Below, in pieces: positions 33,327 to 42,063 of a stretch of DNA of 51,293 nt. The notes below the pieces were generated by a model that searched no databases, was not told the DNA's origin, and saw nothing but the letters and a program-made list of their open reading frames with translations. Positions within the stretch are counted from its first letter, which is position 1, and every line of letters begins with the position of its first letter. Both the position numbers and the translations under genes were made by a program. Source of the stretch: Methanobacteriota archaeon. Its GTDB lineage: Archaea; Thermoplasmatota; Poseidoniia; Poseidoniales; Poseidoniaceae. The DNA lies in contig JABJFI010000074.1 in NCBI GenBank assembly GCA_018662825.1, positions 1-51,293 of the forward strand. Direction: 5' to 3'.

Positions 33327-34316
33327 TCAAGCACCCTCTTCCGCTTTGTTTTCACTTGCTGCCTTTGCTGCCTTCTTCGCCCGTTTTGTGCGCTCTTTGG
33401 TAGCACGCTTTGCAAGTTCAGTATCGACTGCTTCTTGATGGATAGATGGTAAAACACGTGTTCGACTTGCATCAAACCACAATTCTTGACGGGTGAATCC
33501 TGACATTCCGTCGTATTCATTGGTCATGAAGAAAGAAGTGAAGCCACATGCTTCCATGCATAAGCCACAGAACATACAGCGTCCCAAATCAATTCGCCCA
33601 GACACAATTTGGTCGTCAGCTACTCGCAAATCAGACTGTTCCAAAATCGCTTCTTCTCCGGAATCATTCCAGCGAATAGTTGCAGTACTGCCTGAAAGGT
33701 CAAGCACTTCTCCGAAGCGCCATTCATTTGGGGTTTCTGTGTGTGCAGTTACATGATTGAAATCTTCAAGGGTTGCTGCGACTTCTGGTAGAAGGCTTGC
33801 TGCGTGTCCACCGACTTCGAGTTCTCCACCCATTCCACCGTGTTCGCCATCTGCTCCGTCCAAAACATCAACACGCAATTCCGTGGTCATGTGAAGACAA
33901 TCGTTAGGACAGGCGGTTACACACAATTTGCATGCAGTACATGTTTCCCAAATAACACCAATTCTACCATTATAATTCCCTGGAACAAACAGCCAAGGCT
34001 CCATTTCCTCAAGACGTTCGTAAGGGTATTGAACTGTTTGTGGTTTCCAAAGTGTTGGGAACAAATCCGAAGTAACTCGGTCAGGCGCAAAAGTTTGTGC
34101 ACTGACATCATTGAATTGTGAGGTTTTTTCTGCACGGACTTTACTATTGGCATCAAGGAATTCTGGATGTTCCGAATTGTGGTAGCCCCAATCTAACCTT
34201 TTACCCAACCACTTTCCAAAGAATGGGAAAGTACGAAGGGCAGTGATTAGAGTAATCTTAAACGGATACCAGAAAAGGTTTCTGAAATTCGGTTTTGCGT
34301 GTGGATGCATTGGCAT
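33327..34316 (-). CDS. nuoI: Complex I subunit I (NuoI/FpoI), two 4Fe-4S clusters, with an ~80-residue insertion
   Basis: Carries electrons between clusters N6a and N6b toward NuoB. The first ferredoxin motif is CTACKLCVTAC (C126, C129, C132, C136) and the second CMFCGLCMEAC (C247, C250, C253, C257). The pieces between the motifs are normally about 30 residues; here they are about 110. The extra part holds an acidic Gly-rich stretch and a small beta pattern (WRFGEVLDLSGSTATIRW). The protein has about 329 residues against the usual 160-200, plus a Lys/Ala-rich basic tail after residue 300. GAGGTGATTTATC precedes the ATG. All eight cluster cysteines remain, so electron transfer should work. Confidence 0.92.
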   Translation of the reverse strand: MPMHPHAKPNFRNLFWYPFKITLITALRTFPFFGKWLGKRLDWGYHNSEHPEFLDANSKVRAEKTSQFNDVSAQTFAPDRVTSDLFPTLWKPQTVQYPYERLEEMEPWLFVPGNYNGRIGVIWETCTACKLCVTACPNDCLHMTTELRVDVLDGADGEHGGMGGELEVGGHAASLLPEVAATLEDFNHVTAHTETPNEWRFGEVLDLSGSTATIRWNDSGEEAILEQSDLRVADDQIVSGRIDLGRCMFCGLCMEACGFTSFFMTNEYDGMSGFTRQELWFDASRTRVLPSIHQEAVDTELAKRATKERTKRAKKAAKAASENKAEEGA

Positions 34317-34327
34317 GATAAATCACC

Positions 34328-35836
34328 TCAGTCCTTTCCCGGAGTATGCGTTCCCGCGGGCTGTAATGTGTAAACGTGATACATTCTATCTGGAGCAGCC
34401 TCTTTATCTTCATCATTGAGAAGAATATAGAATATTGCAAGCCAAAGAAGCGTTGTAGCAAGAGGGATGACCATAGGAACGCCCCATGCGCTCCAAGCGC
34501 TACCACCTTCTGCAGTGTAGGACATGTTTTCAGGTTGGAAGAGATACAATCGGTATAGAACTGAAAGAATAACTTGAGCAACAGATAGTGGCAATAGCAT
34601 TCTCCAGCCGAATTCGAGAATTTGGTCAGTTCGGATACGGGCAAGAGAGAATCGTGCCCAAACGAAAACAACAAGGAAGACCAACCAAGACTTCAACAAA
34701 ACAACAAGCGCACCTGGAATCAAGACATATGCATCGCCAAGCATTGGGATTTGGCTAATGGTGCCTTGGAATGGTAGGTGCCATCCGCCCAAGAAAAAGT
34801 GTGTGAACAAGAAACAGGCAGCATAGGTTCGGATGTATTCTGCCATAAACAGCATTCCGAAACGCATACCTCCGTATTCAGTCCACCACCCTTCAACCAG
34901 TTCAGCCTCTGCTTCTGGCATATCGAAGGGGACTCGCTCGACTTCTGCAATCATGGTGACTAAAAATAGAACTGCGCCCAAAGGCATCAAGAACAGATTC
35001 CAAGAACCAGCAGCATGCTGGAAATGAATACTTTCGATGATGTTGAAGGTGCCCGATAGAATGGCAACTGAAAGAAGAGTTAGGAGAAGGGGGATTTCGT
35101 ATGCTGTGAGTTGGGCTGCTGAACGAATACCTCCGATCAAGGTATACTTGTTGTTAGAAGACCAACCTGCAAAGAATACACCAATTGGGGCAATACCAAA
35201 TATTGCAATGGCGTAAAGAATTGAAAGGTCAGGATTGGTTGCATAGATTCCACTTGACAAGGGGATGATTCCAAGAATCAACAAAGTCGAAGAAACGATA
35301 AGGAATGGAGATACCTCGAAAATCAATTTGTCCGCTCGCCGAGGAACCATGTGTTCTTTGAGCAAAAATTTCATGCCGTCTGCAACGTTTTGAAAGAAAC
35401 CGGGGAAGATTGAATATCCCATCCATGACCTGTTATTTACTCGGTCGACGGTTGGGAATTTTTCATCACGGTTACCAAATCTCTTGTTGAGGAATTTATT
35501 GATTGCACCGACAATGCTGCCGCCAAATGGTAGCATATTCCACCATTCCCCAGCAGTCACTCCGTTTTCTCCTACCCAAAGTGAACGAAGGGCGGTAGTT
35601 GCTCCACGACGGTCATTCATACGAGCAACAGCCTTGCGTTCAATCCAAAGGATTGCGAATTGACTGAAAAACAACATCAAGAAAACGATGTTGACAACTG
35701 CAAAGGTTCCAACGAGGAATGAAAGATCGGAGGCGTTCTCTTCCAAAGGTGTTCCTTCAAGTACCGAAGTGATGATGGAGGTGACAAGACTGTCTTTACC
35801 AAGGAAAATGCTGCGTAAGTCATAGATGTCGTCCAT
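34328..35836 (-). CDS. nuoH: Complex I subunit H (NuoH/FpoH) with an extended first cytoplasmic loop
   Basis: Membrane subunit that links the peripheral arm to the proton channels at the quinone site. Motifs: LWIERKAVARM, FQNVADGMKFLLKEHMVPRRADK, TAYEIPLLLTLLSV and AEVERVPFDMPEAEAELVEGWWTEYGGMRFGMLFMAEY. In bacterial NuoH the ERK and ADG motifs are about 35 residues apart; here E66 and A152 are about 86 apart, an insertion of roughly 50 residues (about 79-146) with aromatic and basic patches. At 502 residues it is long for the family. The frame opens at 35920, but the ATG at 35836 with GAGGTGATTGCT is the right start. Confidence 0.93.
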   Translation of the reverse strand: MDDIYDLRSIFLGKDSLVTSIITSVLEGTPLEENASDLSFLVGTFAVVNIVFLMLFFSQFAILWIERKAVARMNDRRGATTALRSLWVGENGVTAGEWWNMLPFGGSIVGAINKFLNKRFGNRDEKFPTVDRVNNRSWMGYSIFPGFFQNVADGMKFLLKEHMVPRRADKLIFEVSPFLIVSSTLLILGIIPLSSGIYATNPDLSILYAIAIFGIAPIGVFFAGWSSNNKYTLIGGIRSAAQLTAYEIPLLLTLLSVAILSGTFNIIESIHFQHAAGSWNLFLMPLGAVLFLVTMIAEVERVPFDMPEAEAELVEGWWTEYGGMRFGMLFMAEYIRTYAACFLFTHFFLGGWHLPFQGTISQIPMLGDAYVLIPGALVVLLKSWLVFLVVFVWARFSLARIRTDQILEFGWRMLLPLSVAQVILSVLYRLYLFQPENMSYTAEGGSAWSAWGVPMVIPLATTLLWLAIFYILLNDEDKEAAPDRMYHVYTLQPAGTHTPGKD

Positions 35837-35846
35837 AGCAATCACC

Positions 35847-36986
35847 TCAGCGGTCCGTTTCTCCAATACATGGGTCAAAGCTACCCATAATCGCAGGGAT
35901 ATCTGCAATCTTATAGCCAATCATTGTCTTTGCAACATAAGGAATTGTGATGAACATAGGTGAACGAATAGAGACACGATAGGGGTTCTTTCCTCTACCT
36001 TCGCCACCTCCTTGGATGTAAAATTGTGACGCACCTCGAGTGCATTCGTAGTTATTGAATCCTGTTGCACCTTCTGGAGCGCGTGTTGGTGCTTTGGTGT
36101 AAATCATTTCATCACCGTTTGCATAGTTGGTATTCTTCCCACCAGGAATCTTGTTGAGAGCATCTAGAACCATGCGGCATGATTGTCGCATTTCTTCCAT
36201 ACGGACTCGGTACCGGTCATAACAATCAGCACCTTTGACTGAGGTTGGCTTTTCAACAGCAGGCTCCCAATCAACTTCATCGTAGACTGAATAGGGGTGA
36301 GCCCAGCGTACGTCATAGTTGACGCCTGCAGCTCGGACGTTTGGCCCCGAAACACCTGCATCAACCATCGATTCTGCATTTGCATAGCCCACGCCTTGAA
36401 GACGAACAAGCCAGATAGTCGATTCATCGAGCATCATTTCATATTCATCAAGACGCTTCTCGAATAATTTGGTTTTCGCAATAACTCGGTCAGCAAATCC
36501 GATTGGCATGTCGCGCTTAACTCCACCAATACGTGGGTAATTGTAATGCATTCGAGAGCCTCCAAGTTCTTGGAGCAAGTCGAGGAACATTTCACGGTCA
36601 CGCATACACCAAGTCATGAGTGTCAGATTGCCAATATCGGGCCCAAATGCACCAAGCCACATCAAATGGGACGCGAGACGTTGTAATTCTGCCGATATTA
36701 GGCGAATGTATTCTGCGCGTGCTGGAACATCTGCTTCAAGCAAATCTTCAGCCGCGTAAATATACGAGTTGGCCCAAGTCATAGCGCTTACATAGCAAAG
36801 ACGGTCGCAGTAAGGTGTGATTTGTGTGAAATCACGTGCTTCACATATCTTCTCAACACCGCGATGGATGTATCCGAGTTCTGCTTCGGTATCGACGACG
36901 GTTTCACCATCGACTTTTACACGTAGTGTCCACAACCCGTGAGTCATTGGGTGCTGGGGGCCCATTGTAATCCACATTTGTGCCAT
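35847..36986 (-). CDS. nuoD: Complex I subunit D (NuoD/FpoD, 49-kDa-type)
   Basis: Quinone-binding hydrophilic subunit descended from NiFe hydrogenases, 379 residues. Visible motifs are TMGPQHPMTHGLWTL (quinone loop with the conserved His), ELGYIHRGVEKICEARDF, YCDRLCYVSAMTWANSY, RMHYNYPRIGGVKRDMP, GVSGPNVRAAGVNYDVRWAHPYSVYD and the end SFDPCIGETDR. The paired hydrogenase nickel cysteines are absent, as expected for complex I. The ATG at 36986 follows GTGAGGGATTATT. NuoC lies directly upstream. Confidence 0.95.
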   Translation of the reverse strand: MAQMWITMGPQHPMTHGLWTLRVKVDGETVVDTEAELGYIHRGVEKICEARDFTQITPYCDRLCYVSAMTWANSYIYAAEDLLEADVPARAEYIRLISAELQRLASHLMWLGAFGPDIGNLTLMTWCMRDREMFLDLLQELGGSRMHYNYPRIGGVKRDMPIGFADRVIAKTKLFEKRLDEYEMMLDESTIWLVRLQGVGYANAESMVDAGVSGPNVRAAGVNYDVRWAHPYSVYDEVDWEPAVEKPTSVKGADCYDRYRVRMEEMRQSCRMVLDALNKIPGGKNTNYANGDEMIYTKAPTRAPEGATGFNNYECTRGASQFYIQGGGEGRGKNPYRVSIRSPMFITIPYVAKTMIGYKIADIPAIMGSFDPCIGETDR

Positions 36987-36995
36987 AATAATCCC

Positions 36996-37649
36996 TCACT
37001 TTACACGGCCCTCGTCCGCAGGTTTACGAATGAATCCTTGTGGGTCATCGTACATTTCGTTGTGATCGTGATAACGAATCTTATGTTGCTTTTGCAACGG
37101 GTGGAAACCTTCAGGGCTGTCGTTTGGATTAAGCACTCGGTGCATGTTATCGTGGCCCTCGAATTTGATGCCGACTAAATCCCAAGTTTCTTTTTCGTTC
37201 CAATCTGCCCCAACCCAAATGCTTTGAATCGAAGGAACTGTTGGAGAGTCTCCTTGAGGAAGCGGTATGAAGACTTCGAATTCCATCGGAATATCCATGC
37301 CTGAAAGCGCTTCAACATCGTGAACAGTACAGGTGTTTGGTGTTTGGTTCTTCACCGGTTGACGTAGGAAATGGTAAGCAACTTCCCATCCTCGCTCTGG
37401 TGAACCTTCAGGGAAATGAGTGCCTGTGACCATCGAGCAATAATTGACACCGAGGTCATATTTCATCCATTTTGCAAGAGCAATCCAATGTTGTGGTGGG
37501 CAAACGATGCGGACGAAAGCGTATTTCTTCGCATTAGAATGGTTTTGGACTGATGTTTCAATACCGCTCCCTCCGAAACGGTCGTTGATTGCTGCCAAAC
37601 ACGCATCGGCTGCAGTAGAATTTTGTTGAGGTGTTATCGAACCAACCAT
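36996..37649 (-). CDS. nuoC: Complex I subunit C (NuoC/FpoC, 30-kDa-type)
   Basis: Hydrophilic subunit next to NuoD. Recognised features are YHFLRQPVKNQ, DVEALSGMDIPMEFEVFIPLPQGD, PSIQSIWVGADWNEKETWDLVGIKFEGHDNMHRVL and PLQKQHKIRYHDHN, the family block for NuoC (E-x-W-D-L-x-G-I). The first ~55 residues are less conserved. The start ATG at 37649 lies one base after the nuoB stop (TGAGATG), with GGAGAGG upstream. Length of 217 residues is normal. Confidence 0.92.
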   Translation of the reverse strand: MVGSITPQQNSTAADACLAAINDRFGGSGIETSVQNHSNAKKYAFVRIVCPPQHWIALAKWMKYDLGVNYCSMVTGTHFPEGSPERGWEVAYHFLRQPVKNQTPNTCTVHDVEALSGMDIPMEFEVFIPLPQGDSPTVPSIQSIWVGADWNEKETWDLVGIKFEGHDNMHRVLNPNDSPEGFHPLQKQHKIRYHDHNEMYDDPQGFIRKPADEGRVK

Positions 37650-37650
37650 C

Positions 37651-38244
37651 TCAGTCCTCTCCCACAATTACTGGTTTGTCGCTGCTACGCTCAAGGCTTG
37701 GAGCGCCGCCAATTCGAATGATTTTCTCTCGGAGTAATCCAAAGCCATCGATAAGAGCCTCTGGCCGAGGAGGGCATCCCGGGACATAGACATCCACGGG
37801 AATAACCGTGTCAACACCTTCGAGGATGTTGTAGGATTGGAAGTAAGGGCCTCCCGAGATTGCACATTCGCCCATTGCTATGCAATATTTTGGTTCAGGC
37901 ATTTGTTCCCAAAGGCGAACCACTTTGTCGGCAAACTTCTTTGAAATTGGACCATTGACTAACAAAACGTCTGATTGCCGAGGGGATGAACGGAACAGAA
38001 CTCCGAATCGGTCACCATCGAATCGAGGTGTTGCGGCCGCAGCCATCTCGATTGCGCAGCATTTGATGCCTAAGTGAAGAGTGAACAATGATTTTCGGCC
38101 CGCCCAGTTGAAATATCGACCTGCAAGAACACTGAGGAACTTTTTGATGCGGGTTGCCTTGAGAGCTTCATCGGTGACTCCACCGACCATTTCAACCAAA
38201 GCACGACTGTTGAAGGCTGCGAAATTATCTCCTGGTTCTGCCAT
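37651..38244 (-). CDS. nuoB: Complex I subunit B (NuoB/FpoB), cluster N2 protein
   Basis: Carries the N2 4Fe-4S cluster that gives electrons to quinone. The ligands are visible as the adjacent pair in LGIKCCAIEMAAAATPRFD, the cysteine in MGECAISGGPYF, and the cysteine in YVPGCPPRPEALIDGF. The N-terminus MAEPGDNFAAFNSRAL is variable. The frame is open upstream, but the ATG at 38244 is preceded by TGAGGTGGATTTT. The remaining part is well conserved at about 197 residues. It lies between nuoA and nuoC in the normal order. Confidence 0.95.
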   Translation of the reverse strand: MAEPGDNFAAFNSRALVEMVGGVTDEALKATRIKKFLSVLAGRYFNWAGRKSLFTLHLGIKCCAIEMAAAATPRFDGDRFGVLFRSSPRQSDVLLVNGPISKKFADKVVRLWEQMPEPKYCIAMGECAISGGPYFQSYNILEGVDTVIPVDVYVPGCPPRPEALIDGFGLLREKIIRIGGAPSLERSSDKPVIVGED

Positions 38245-38254
38245 AAAATCCACC

Positions 38255-38740
38255 TCAAATGTAAATGCGACCTCGCTTTCGGAACACATACCACACGCCC
38301 AAAGACATGATGGTAAAGAAAAGACCGAGTAGCAGCAAAGCACTCTTGGCATCAGCAAGTGCCCCTTCGGCGGCACCAGGGGATGTTGCTTCAGATGCAA
38401 CCATGCCGCCGAGAACAAGGAACATGAAGGCTACATCGAAGACAAGGAAAATGATAGCATACCAATAATATTGGAAATGGAATTGAATCATTGCATCGCC
38501 AACAGGCTCACTACCGCATTCAAAGGTCGTCAAACGACGAGGATAAAGGCTGTGATCTCGCTCATAACCTTCTAAGAGATAGGAGCGGGTAATATGGGGC
38601 CGGGCAGGGTCAACTCGTGGACGAACAACCCATGTAATGATGAAATTTGTCAATGGCATGATGATTCCAAGAATCGTCAAAAAACCAATTGAGAGATACG
38701 CACTCGGAACTGATTCGAGACCGGACATATTTTCACCCAT
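38255..38740 (-). CDS. nuoA: Complex I subunit A (NuoA/FpoA)
   Basis: Three-helix membrane subunit at the start of the operon. The motif LTTFECGSEPVGDAMIQFHFQYYWYAIIFLVFDVAFMFL holds the conserved acidic residues near the quinone entrance. Between helices 1 and 2 the loop is longer than in bacteria (about 50 residues) and basic. The first ATG at 38740 is used; one at residue 5 is possible. This is the first gene of nuoA-B-C-D-H-I-J1-J2-K-L-M-N. No nuoE, F or G is present, so the electron donor is probably ferredoxin or another carrier (inference). Confidence 0.92.
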   Translation of the reverse strand: MGENMSGLESVPSAYLSIGFLTILGIIMPLTNFIITWVVRPRVDPARPHITRSYLLEGYERDHSLYPRRLTTFECGSEPVGDAMIQFHFQYYWYAIIFLVFDVAFMFLVLGGMVASEATSPGAAEGALADAKSALLLLGLFFTIMSLGVWYVFRKRGRIYI

Positions 38741-38849
38741 GTGCGAAGCATACGCTCCGCATTCTTTCCGACTTGAGGGACCCCCATAAGGATTGCCAAA
38801 TCAAACAGTAGAAAACGGCGAAGGCGGGATAGGTAAAACAAGGTCACTG

Positions 38850-38863
38850 CGAGATATATACTC
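38850..38863 (-). promoter_or_regulatory. Probable promoter (TATA box) of the nuo operon
   Basis: On the minus strand the sequence reads GAGTATATATCTCG, a strong TATA-like element. It predicts a start point near 38830 and a leader of about 90 bases before nuoA. The 285-base gap between nuoA and the next leftward gene otherwise holds the palindrome at 38995-39019 and no coding frame. Confidence 0.5.
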
Positions 38864-38994
38864 AAGTATCAAGAACGACGGCTGTCGATGAAACTTCAAT
38901 CGCCGAATGTAAGAGGTATTAAAGTGAAACTCTGAACTTCTGAAAGGTACAGGGTTTTGAAATGAAGCGATGGCAGGTGTAAAACCTTGGTAGC

Positions 38995-39019
38995 ATTGGA
39001 AATGAATTTCCAAATGCGC
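38995..39019 (-). terminator. Palindrome just downstream of the leftward CARDB-like gene
   Basis: GCATTGGAAAT (38995-39005) and ATTTCCAAATGC (39008-39019) are complementary with one bulged base and a two-base centre. The element lies six bases after the stop of the surface-protein gene that ends at 39026, so it may mark that transcript's end. There is no strong T-tract. Confidence 0.4.
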
Positions 39020-39025
39020 GCCTCT

Positions 39026-41989
39026 CTATTGTTGTTTCTTCTTATTTCGATTTGCACCTGGATTTTGTTTCAATTGTGATTTCCCCGCATTATAAAAAAT
39101 GACAACAAATGGAATCAAAATGATGAATAAAACACCGGTTTGAATTTGTTCAGTTGAAAATCCTAATCCTAGTAAGCCCTTAGATGGTTGACCTCTAATT
39201 TCAAGTTCAATGTTCTCTCGGCCAACCACTCCTGTTTCCAAAGGCTCTGCCGAAATCGTAAATTTGAACGTGTCTTCAATTTCGGCACCACTAGGAGGAT
39301 GAACAGTGATTACGATTCCAATGGTTTGACCAACTTCAATTTCACAAATGAAGTCTTTAATCTCAATTTCACAAGTGTCTGTTTCATCAACTTCAGTCAA
39401 AACAACGCTCCAGCCTCGGTAATTTTCTGATGAAAATACAAAGACTTCGGCATCGACGTTACCGGTATTCGTGATATTAACAATAAACTCGTCAGTGTTT
39501 GGATAGATGACCTCCAAGACGGAGTTGATCTGTTCACGGTCAAATTCAAACTGATAAATAATTTGAACATCGAGTGAGATATCAAAATGGCCTGAACGGT
39601 TTGCCGCATTCTTGGAACTGAGTACGACCAATTCAAAAATACCACCATCGCCTGTTGAAGCGCCTGGATTAACGGTCAATTCGATTTCAAAATACAATTC
39701 AAAGGGTAGTGCTTCAAAGCCGCCAGCACAATAGCCAAGTTCACACATCTTAGTTTCAGCAAGATTTTTTGTCGAACCTATGATTGGTTCACCAGCCGCA
39801 TCAACGAGGAAAGCACTGTTATTTTGATCCCAAATACCATAGCCTACTGGAATCATGAATTCGCCATCTACCGGGAGCCCATAGAGCGTTATTTCTCGTG
39901 TTGCAAGTCCTTCAAGTCCAGACACATCGAACACCGCTTGGTCTTTCCCATCACCTGTGTTTTGAACCCAGAAGCCAAATTTCTGCGTGCCAGATGGAGG
40001 AAGTGTCGCTGTGCCTGAACGTTGGTCTAGCCCTCCATCAACAAGGCGGACATCCATCGAAAATACACGGTCTGAAAGGATTGCCAAGAAAATGAATTCT
40101 CTCTGATTATCTGGTAATCCATCATTATTTTCGTCACCTGAATTCGTGGTGTCATCTTTGTTGATAATACGAATCGTCAATCGACTGGTAGAGAGTTCTT
40201 CCTCACCATCGATACCGACAACCATAAACACTTGAATAGAACTCTGTGGAGCAATTAAAATCCCTTGGGACGATGAAATAAGATTTCCATTGCTATCCTC
40301 ACAGTGGACGTCCCATTCGGGCGAGGCAGTTTGAGATTGCTCAATACAACGGTAATGGTCCGCTGTGTTCCCAGTATTTTGAATGGTAATTGGGAACTTC
40401 ACAAGAGAACCGGAACGGCCAGTTTGTTCAAGGGCCGTTGCTAGAGCCTCAACCCCATGAATCGCTTTGACTGAAACTGTAAGTGTAACTTCAGCATACG
40501 CAACGCCACCACCAGCTGGCAATACAGAGAAGGCGATTTCAATTTGTTCGGTTGCCAAAGCATTACTTGGAACATTTACTACAATACCAACATTCTCAGT
40601 TTTGTCAGAACCGTGTTTAGAACCAACTGAAACGGTAGTTGAATCAAGTTGTACACTCCAACCCGATGGTGGAGCAGAGGAGGAGATTCGGAGATTGTCC
40701 ACGCCATTTCCTTGGTTGGTCACAGTGAGTGTAGCTGTGCCGTTAAACCCTGGCTCGATATTGGAAAGCATAGTTGTTGACAAAGAAAGACTTGCTCCAA
40801 ATGATTGGCCAAGAATAACTCTCAATTCTTTTGAACACTTGACTGTGTTACCATCTTTAGCAATGATTTGGATGGCGGATTCTTCGCCAGCAGTTACCGA
40901 ATCATCAGGTGTAACTATCAAGTCGAATGTTTTGCTGCCCTCTCCGTCATTATATGGCAACAGTCCTGACGATGCCCCGTCGAAGTCCACCCACCCCGCA
41001 CGGCTTCCAGTTTTGGCCATTGTAACCGACCAATCGCTGTTCCCAATGTTTGTCAATGTGGCGCTAAGGCTTCCTTCACTATCAGGGTCAACGGTCAAAC
41101 TCGTTTTGGTCAGTTCCATTGTACATTCATGTAATTCAGGAACGGTCAAATCAAAATCTTCAACATCAGAGGCTTCTTGAGAAGGGTCACTGGTCACTGT
41201 GCCGGTAATTTCCCAACAATATTTGTTGGCTTGTTGGCCTACAGGAACTTCGACTGATACGGTGACTGTCTCAGTGTCATTTTGATCAAGTGTGACCGTT
41301 TCTTGGTCTAATTCAACAGTTAGGTCGTCAGCATTTTGACAACCGCTCCCATCTGCTTCGTCAAGTGAAAGAGCAATGGTTTCATTTGTTTGGCCTGTAT
41401 TTTCAACCACGATATCGTATTCGATGACAGATTCTCCAGCCCATTGTTGGTTGCGGTCGTTTTCATTCGCCATCGAAAGGTCAACTCCGAAAACTGCTGA
41501 ACCTGAGCCATCTCCAGCAGTGGTAGTGACAATTTTCGTTTCCGTTGCCGGCTGTCCAGCAACTTCTGGTGGAGTTGGGGCCTCATTTGCATTCGCAGTA
41601 ATCGTAGTGTCACAAGAACCTTCAGCATTTTGTGTCAAAGAAACATTCATCGTCGTTTCACCGTATTCATTCGGTTCAACAACTCCAGGAATTTGTTGAA
41701 TGTTCGATGAATATGCACTGCATTCTTGAGTTGCTTCTTCGCTACTAGAAAGAGACAATGTAATTGCCGTAGGGCCGTTATTATACACTCGAACTGTGTA
41801 TTCTCCTGCCTCTCCTGGATTGACTTCAAGCCCGTTAGAAGGTGTTGTTTGAATGGTAATGCTCGCATCTCGTGCACCATCAGCAGCGACACTTGGCGCC
41901 ACCATCGGTACTACTGAAAGAAGAAGAATTCCCACAAGGAAAAATGCACGTTTTATTCCGTGCGTGTTGTTTGGTTCTCGGGGGTCCAT
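39026..41989 (-). CDS. Exported CARDB/NEW3-like repeat protein with C-terminal membrane anchor
   Basis: A large surface protein of about 987 residues. A signal peptide (AFFLVGILLLSVVPMVAPSVA-AD) is followed by repeated beta domains with the pattern of CARDB and NEW3 domains, such as YTVRVYNNGPTAITLSLS, VVENTGQTNETIALSLDE, LTVTNQGNGVDNLRISS and FPITIQNTGNTADHYRC. Several cysteine pairs are present. The C-terminus has a membrane helix (LFIILIPFVVIFYNAG) and a basic tail. The upstream ATG at 42067 overlaps the protease stop as ATGA, but it gives a 39-residue run before the hydrophobic part. I prefer the ATG at 41989, which sits in a hairpin. It is probably co-transcribed with the protease gene before it. 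No enzyme motif is seen. Confidence 0.75.
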   Translation of the reverse strand: MDPREPNNTHGIKRAFFLVGILLLSVVPMVAPSVAADGARDASITIQTTPSNGLEVNPGEAGEYTVRVYNNGPTAITLSLSSSEEATQECSAYSSNIQQIPGVVEPNEYGETTMNVSLTQNAEGSCDTTITANANEAPTPPEVAGQPATETKIVTTTAGDGSGSAVFGVDLSMANENDRNQQWAGESVIEYDIVVENTGQTNETIALSLDEADGSGCQNADDLTVELDQETVTLDQNDTETVTVSVEVPVGQQANKYCWEITGTVTSDPSQEASDVEDFDLTVPELHECTMELTKTSLTVDPDSEGSLSATLTNIGNSDWSVTMAKTGSRAGWVDFDGASSGLLPYNDGEGSKTFDLIVTPDDSVTAGEESAIQIIAKDGNTVKCSKELRVILGQSFGASLSLSTTMLSNIEPGFNGTATLTVTNQGNGVDNLRISSSAPPSGWSVQLDSTTVSVGSKHGSDKTENVGIVVNVPSNALATEQIEIAFSVLPAGGGVAYAEVTLTVSVKAIHGVEALATALEQTGRSGSLVKFPITIQNTGNTADHYRCIEQSQTASPEWDVHCEDSNGNLISSSQGILIAPQSSIQVFMVVGIDGEEELSTSRLTIRIINKDDTTNSGDENNDGLPDNQREFIFLAILSDRVFSMDVRLVDGGLDQRSGTATLPPSGTQKFGFWVQNTGDGKDQAVFDVSGLEGLATREITLYGLPVDGEFMIPVGYGIWDQNNSAFLVDAAGEPIIGSTKNLAETKMCELGYCAGGFEALPFELYFEIELTVNPGASTGDGGIFELVVLSSKNAANRSGHFDISLDVQIIYQFEFDREQINSVLEVIYPNTDEFIVNITNTGNVDAEVFVFSSENYRGWSVVLTEVDETDTCEIEIKDFICEIEVGQTIGIVITVHPPSGAEIEDTFKFTISAEPLETGVVGRENIELEIRGQPSKGLLGLGFSTEQIQTGVLFIILIPFVVIFYNAGKSQLKQNPGANRNKKKQQ

Positions 41990-41997
41990 GACCCCCG
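41979..41997 (-). promoter_or_regulatory. Hairpin with the start codon in its loop
   Basis: On the minus strand CGGGGGTC and GACCCCCG pair perfectly over 8 bases, and the three-base loop is ATG, the preferred start codon of the downstream surface-protein gene. A second hairpin, CCTTGA-loop-TCAAGG (42025-42041), lies about 30 bases upstream in the same spacer. The pair could control translation of this gene relative to the protease; it could also be chance in a coding region if the upstream ATG is the real start. Confidence 0.4.
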
Positions 41998-42063
41998 GTG
42001 GCGGCCTTACTATCAAAAGACTACCCTTGAATGTGTCAAGGAAAACAAACTTAGTTATCAAGT

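Noticed and set aside
38880-38935. C/D-box guide RNA (GATGA and CTGA-like words)
   Set aside because: The C box has a mismatch and no C'/D' pair or guide spacing can be defined.
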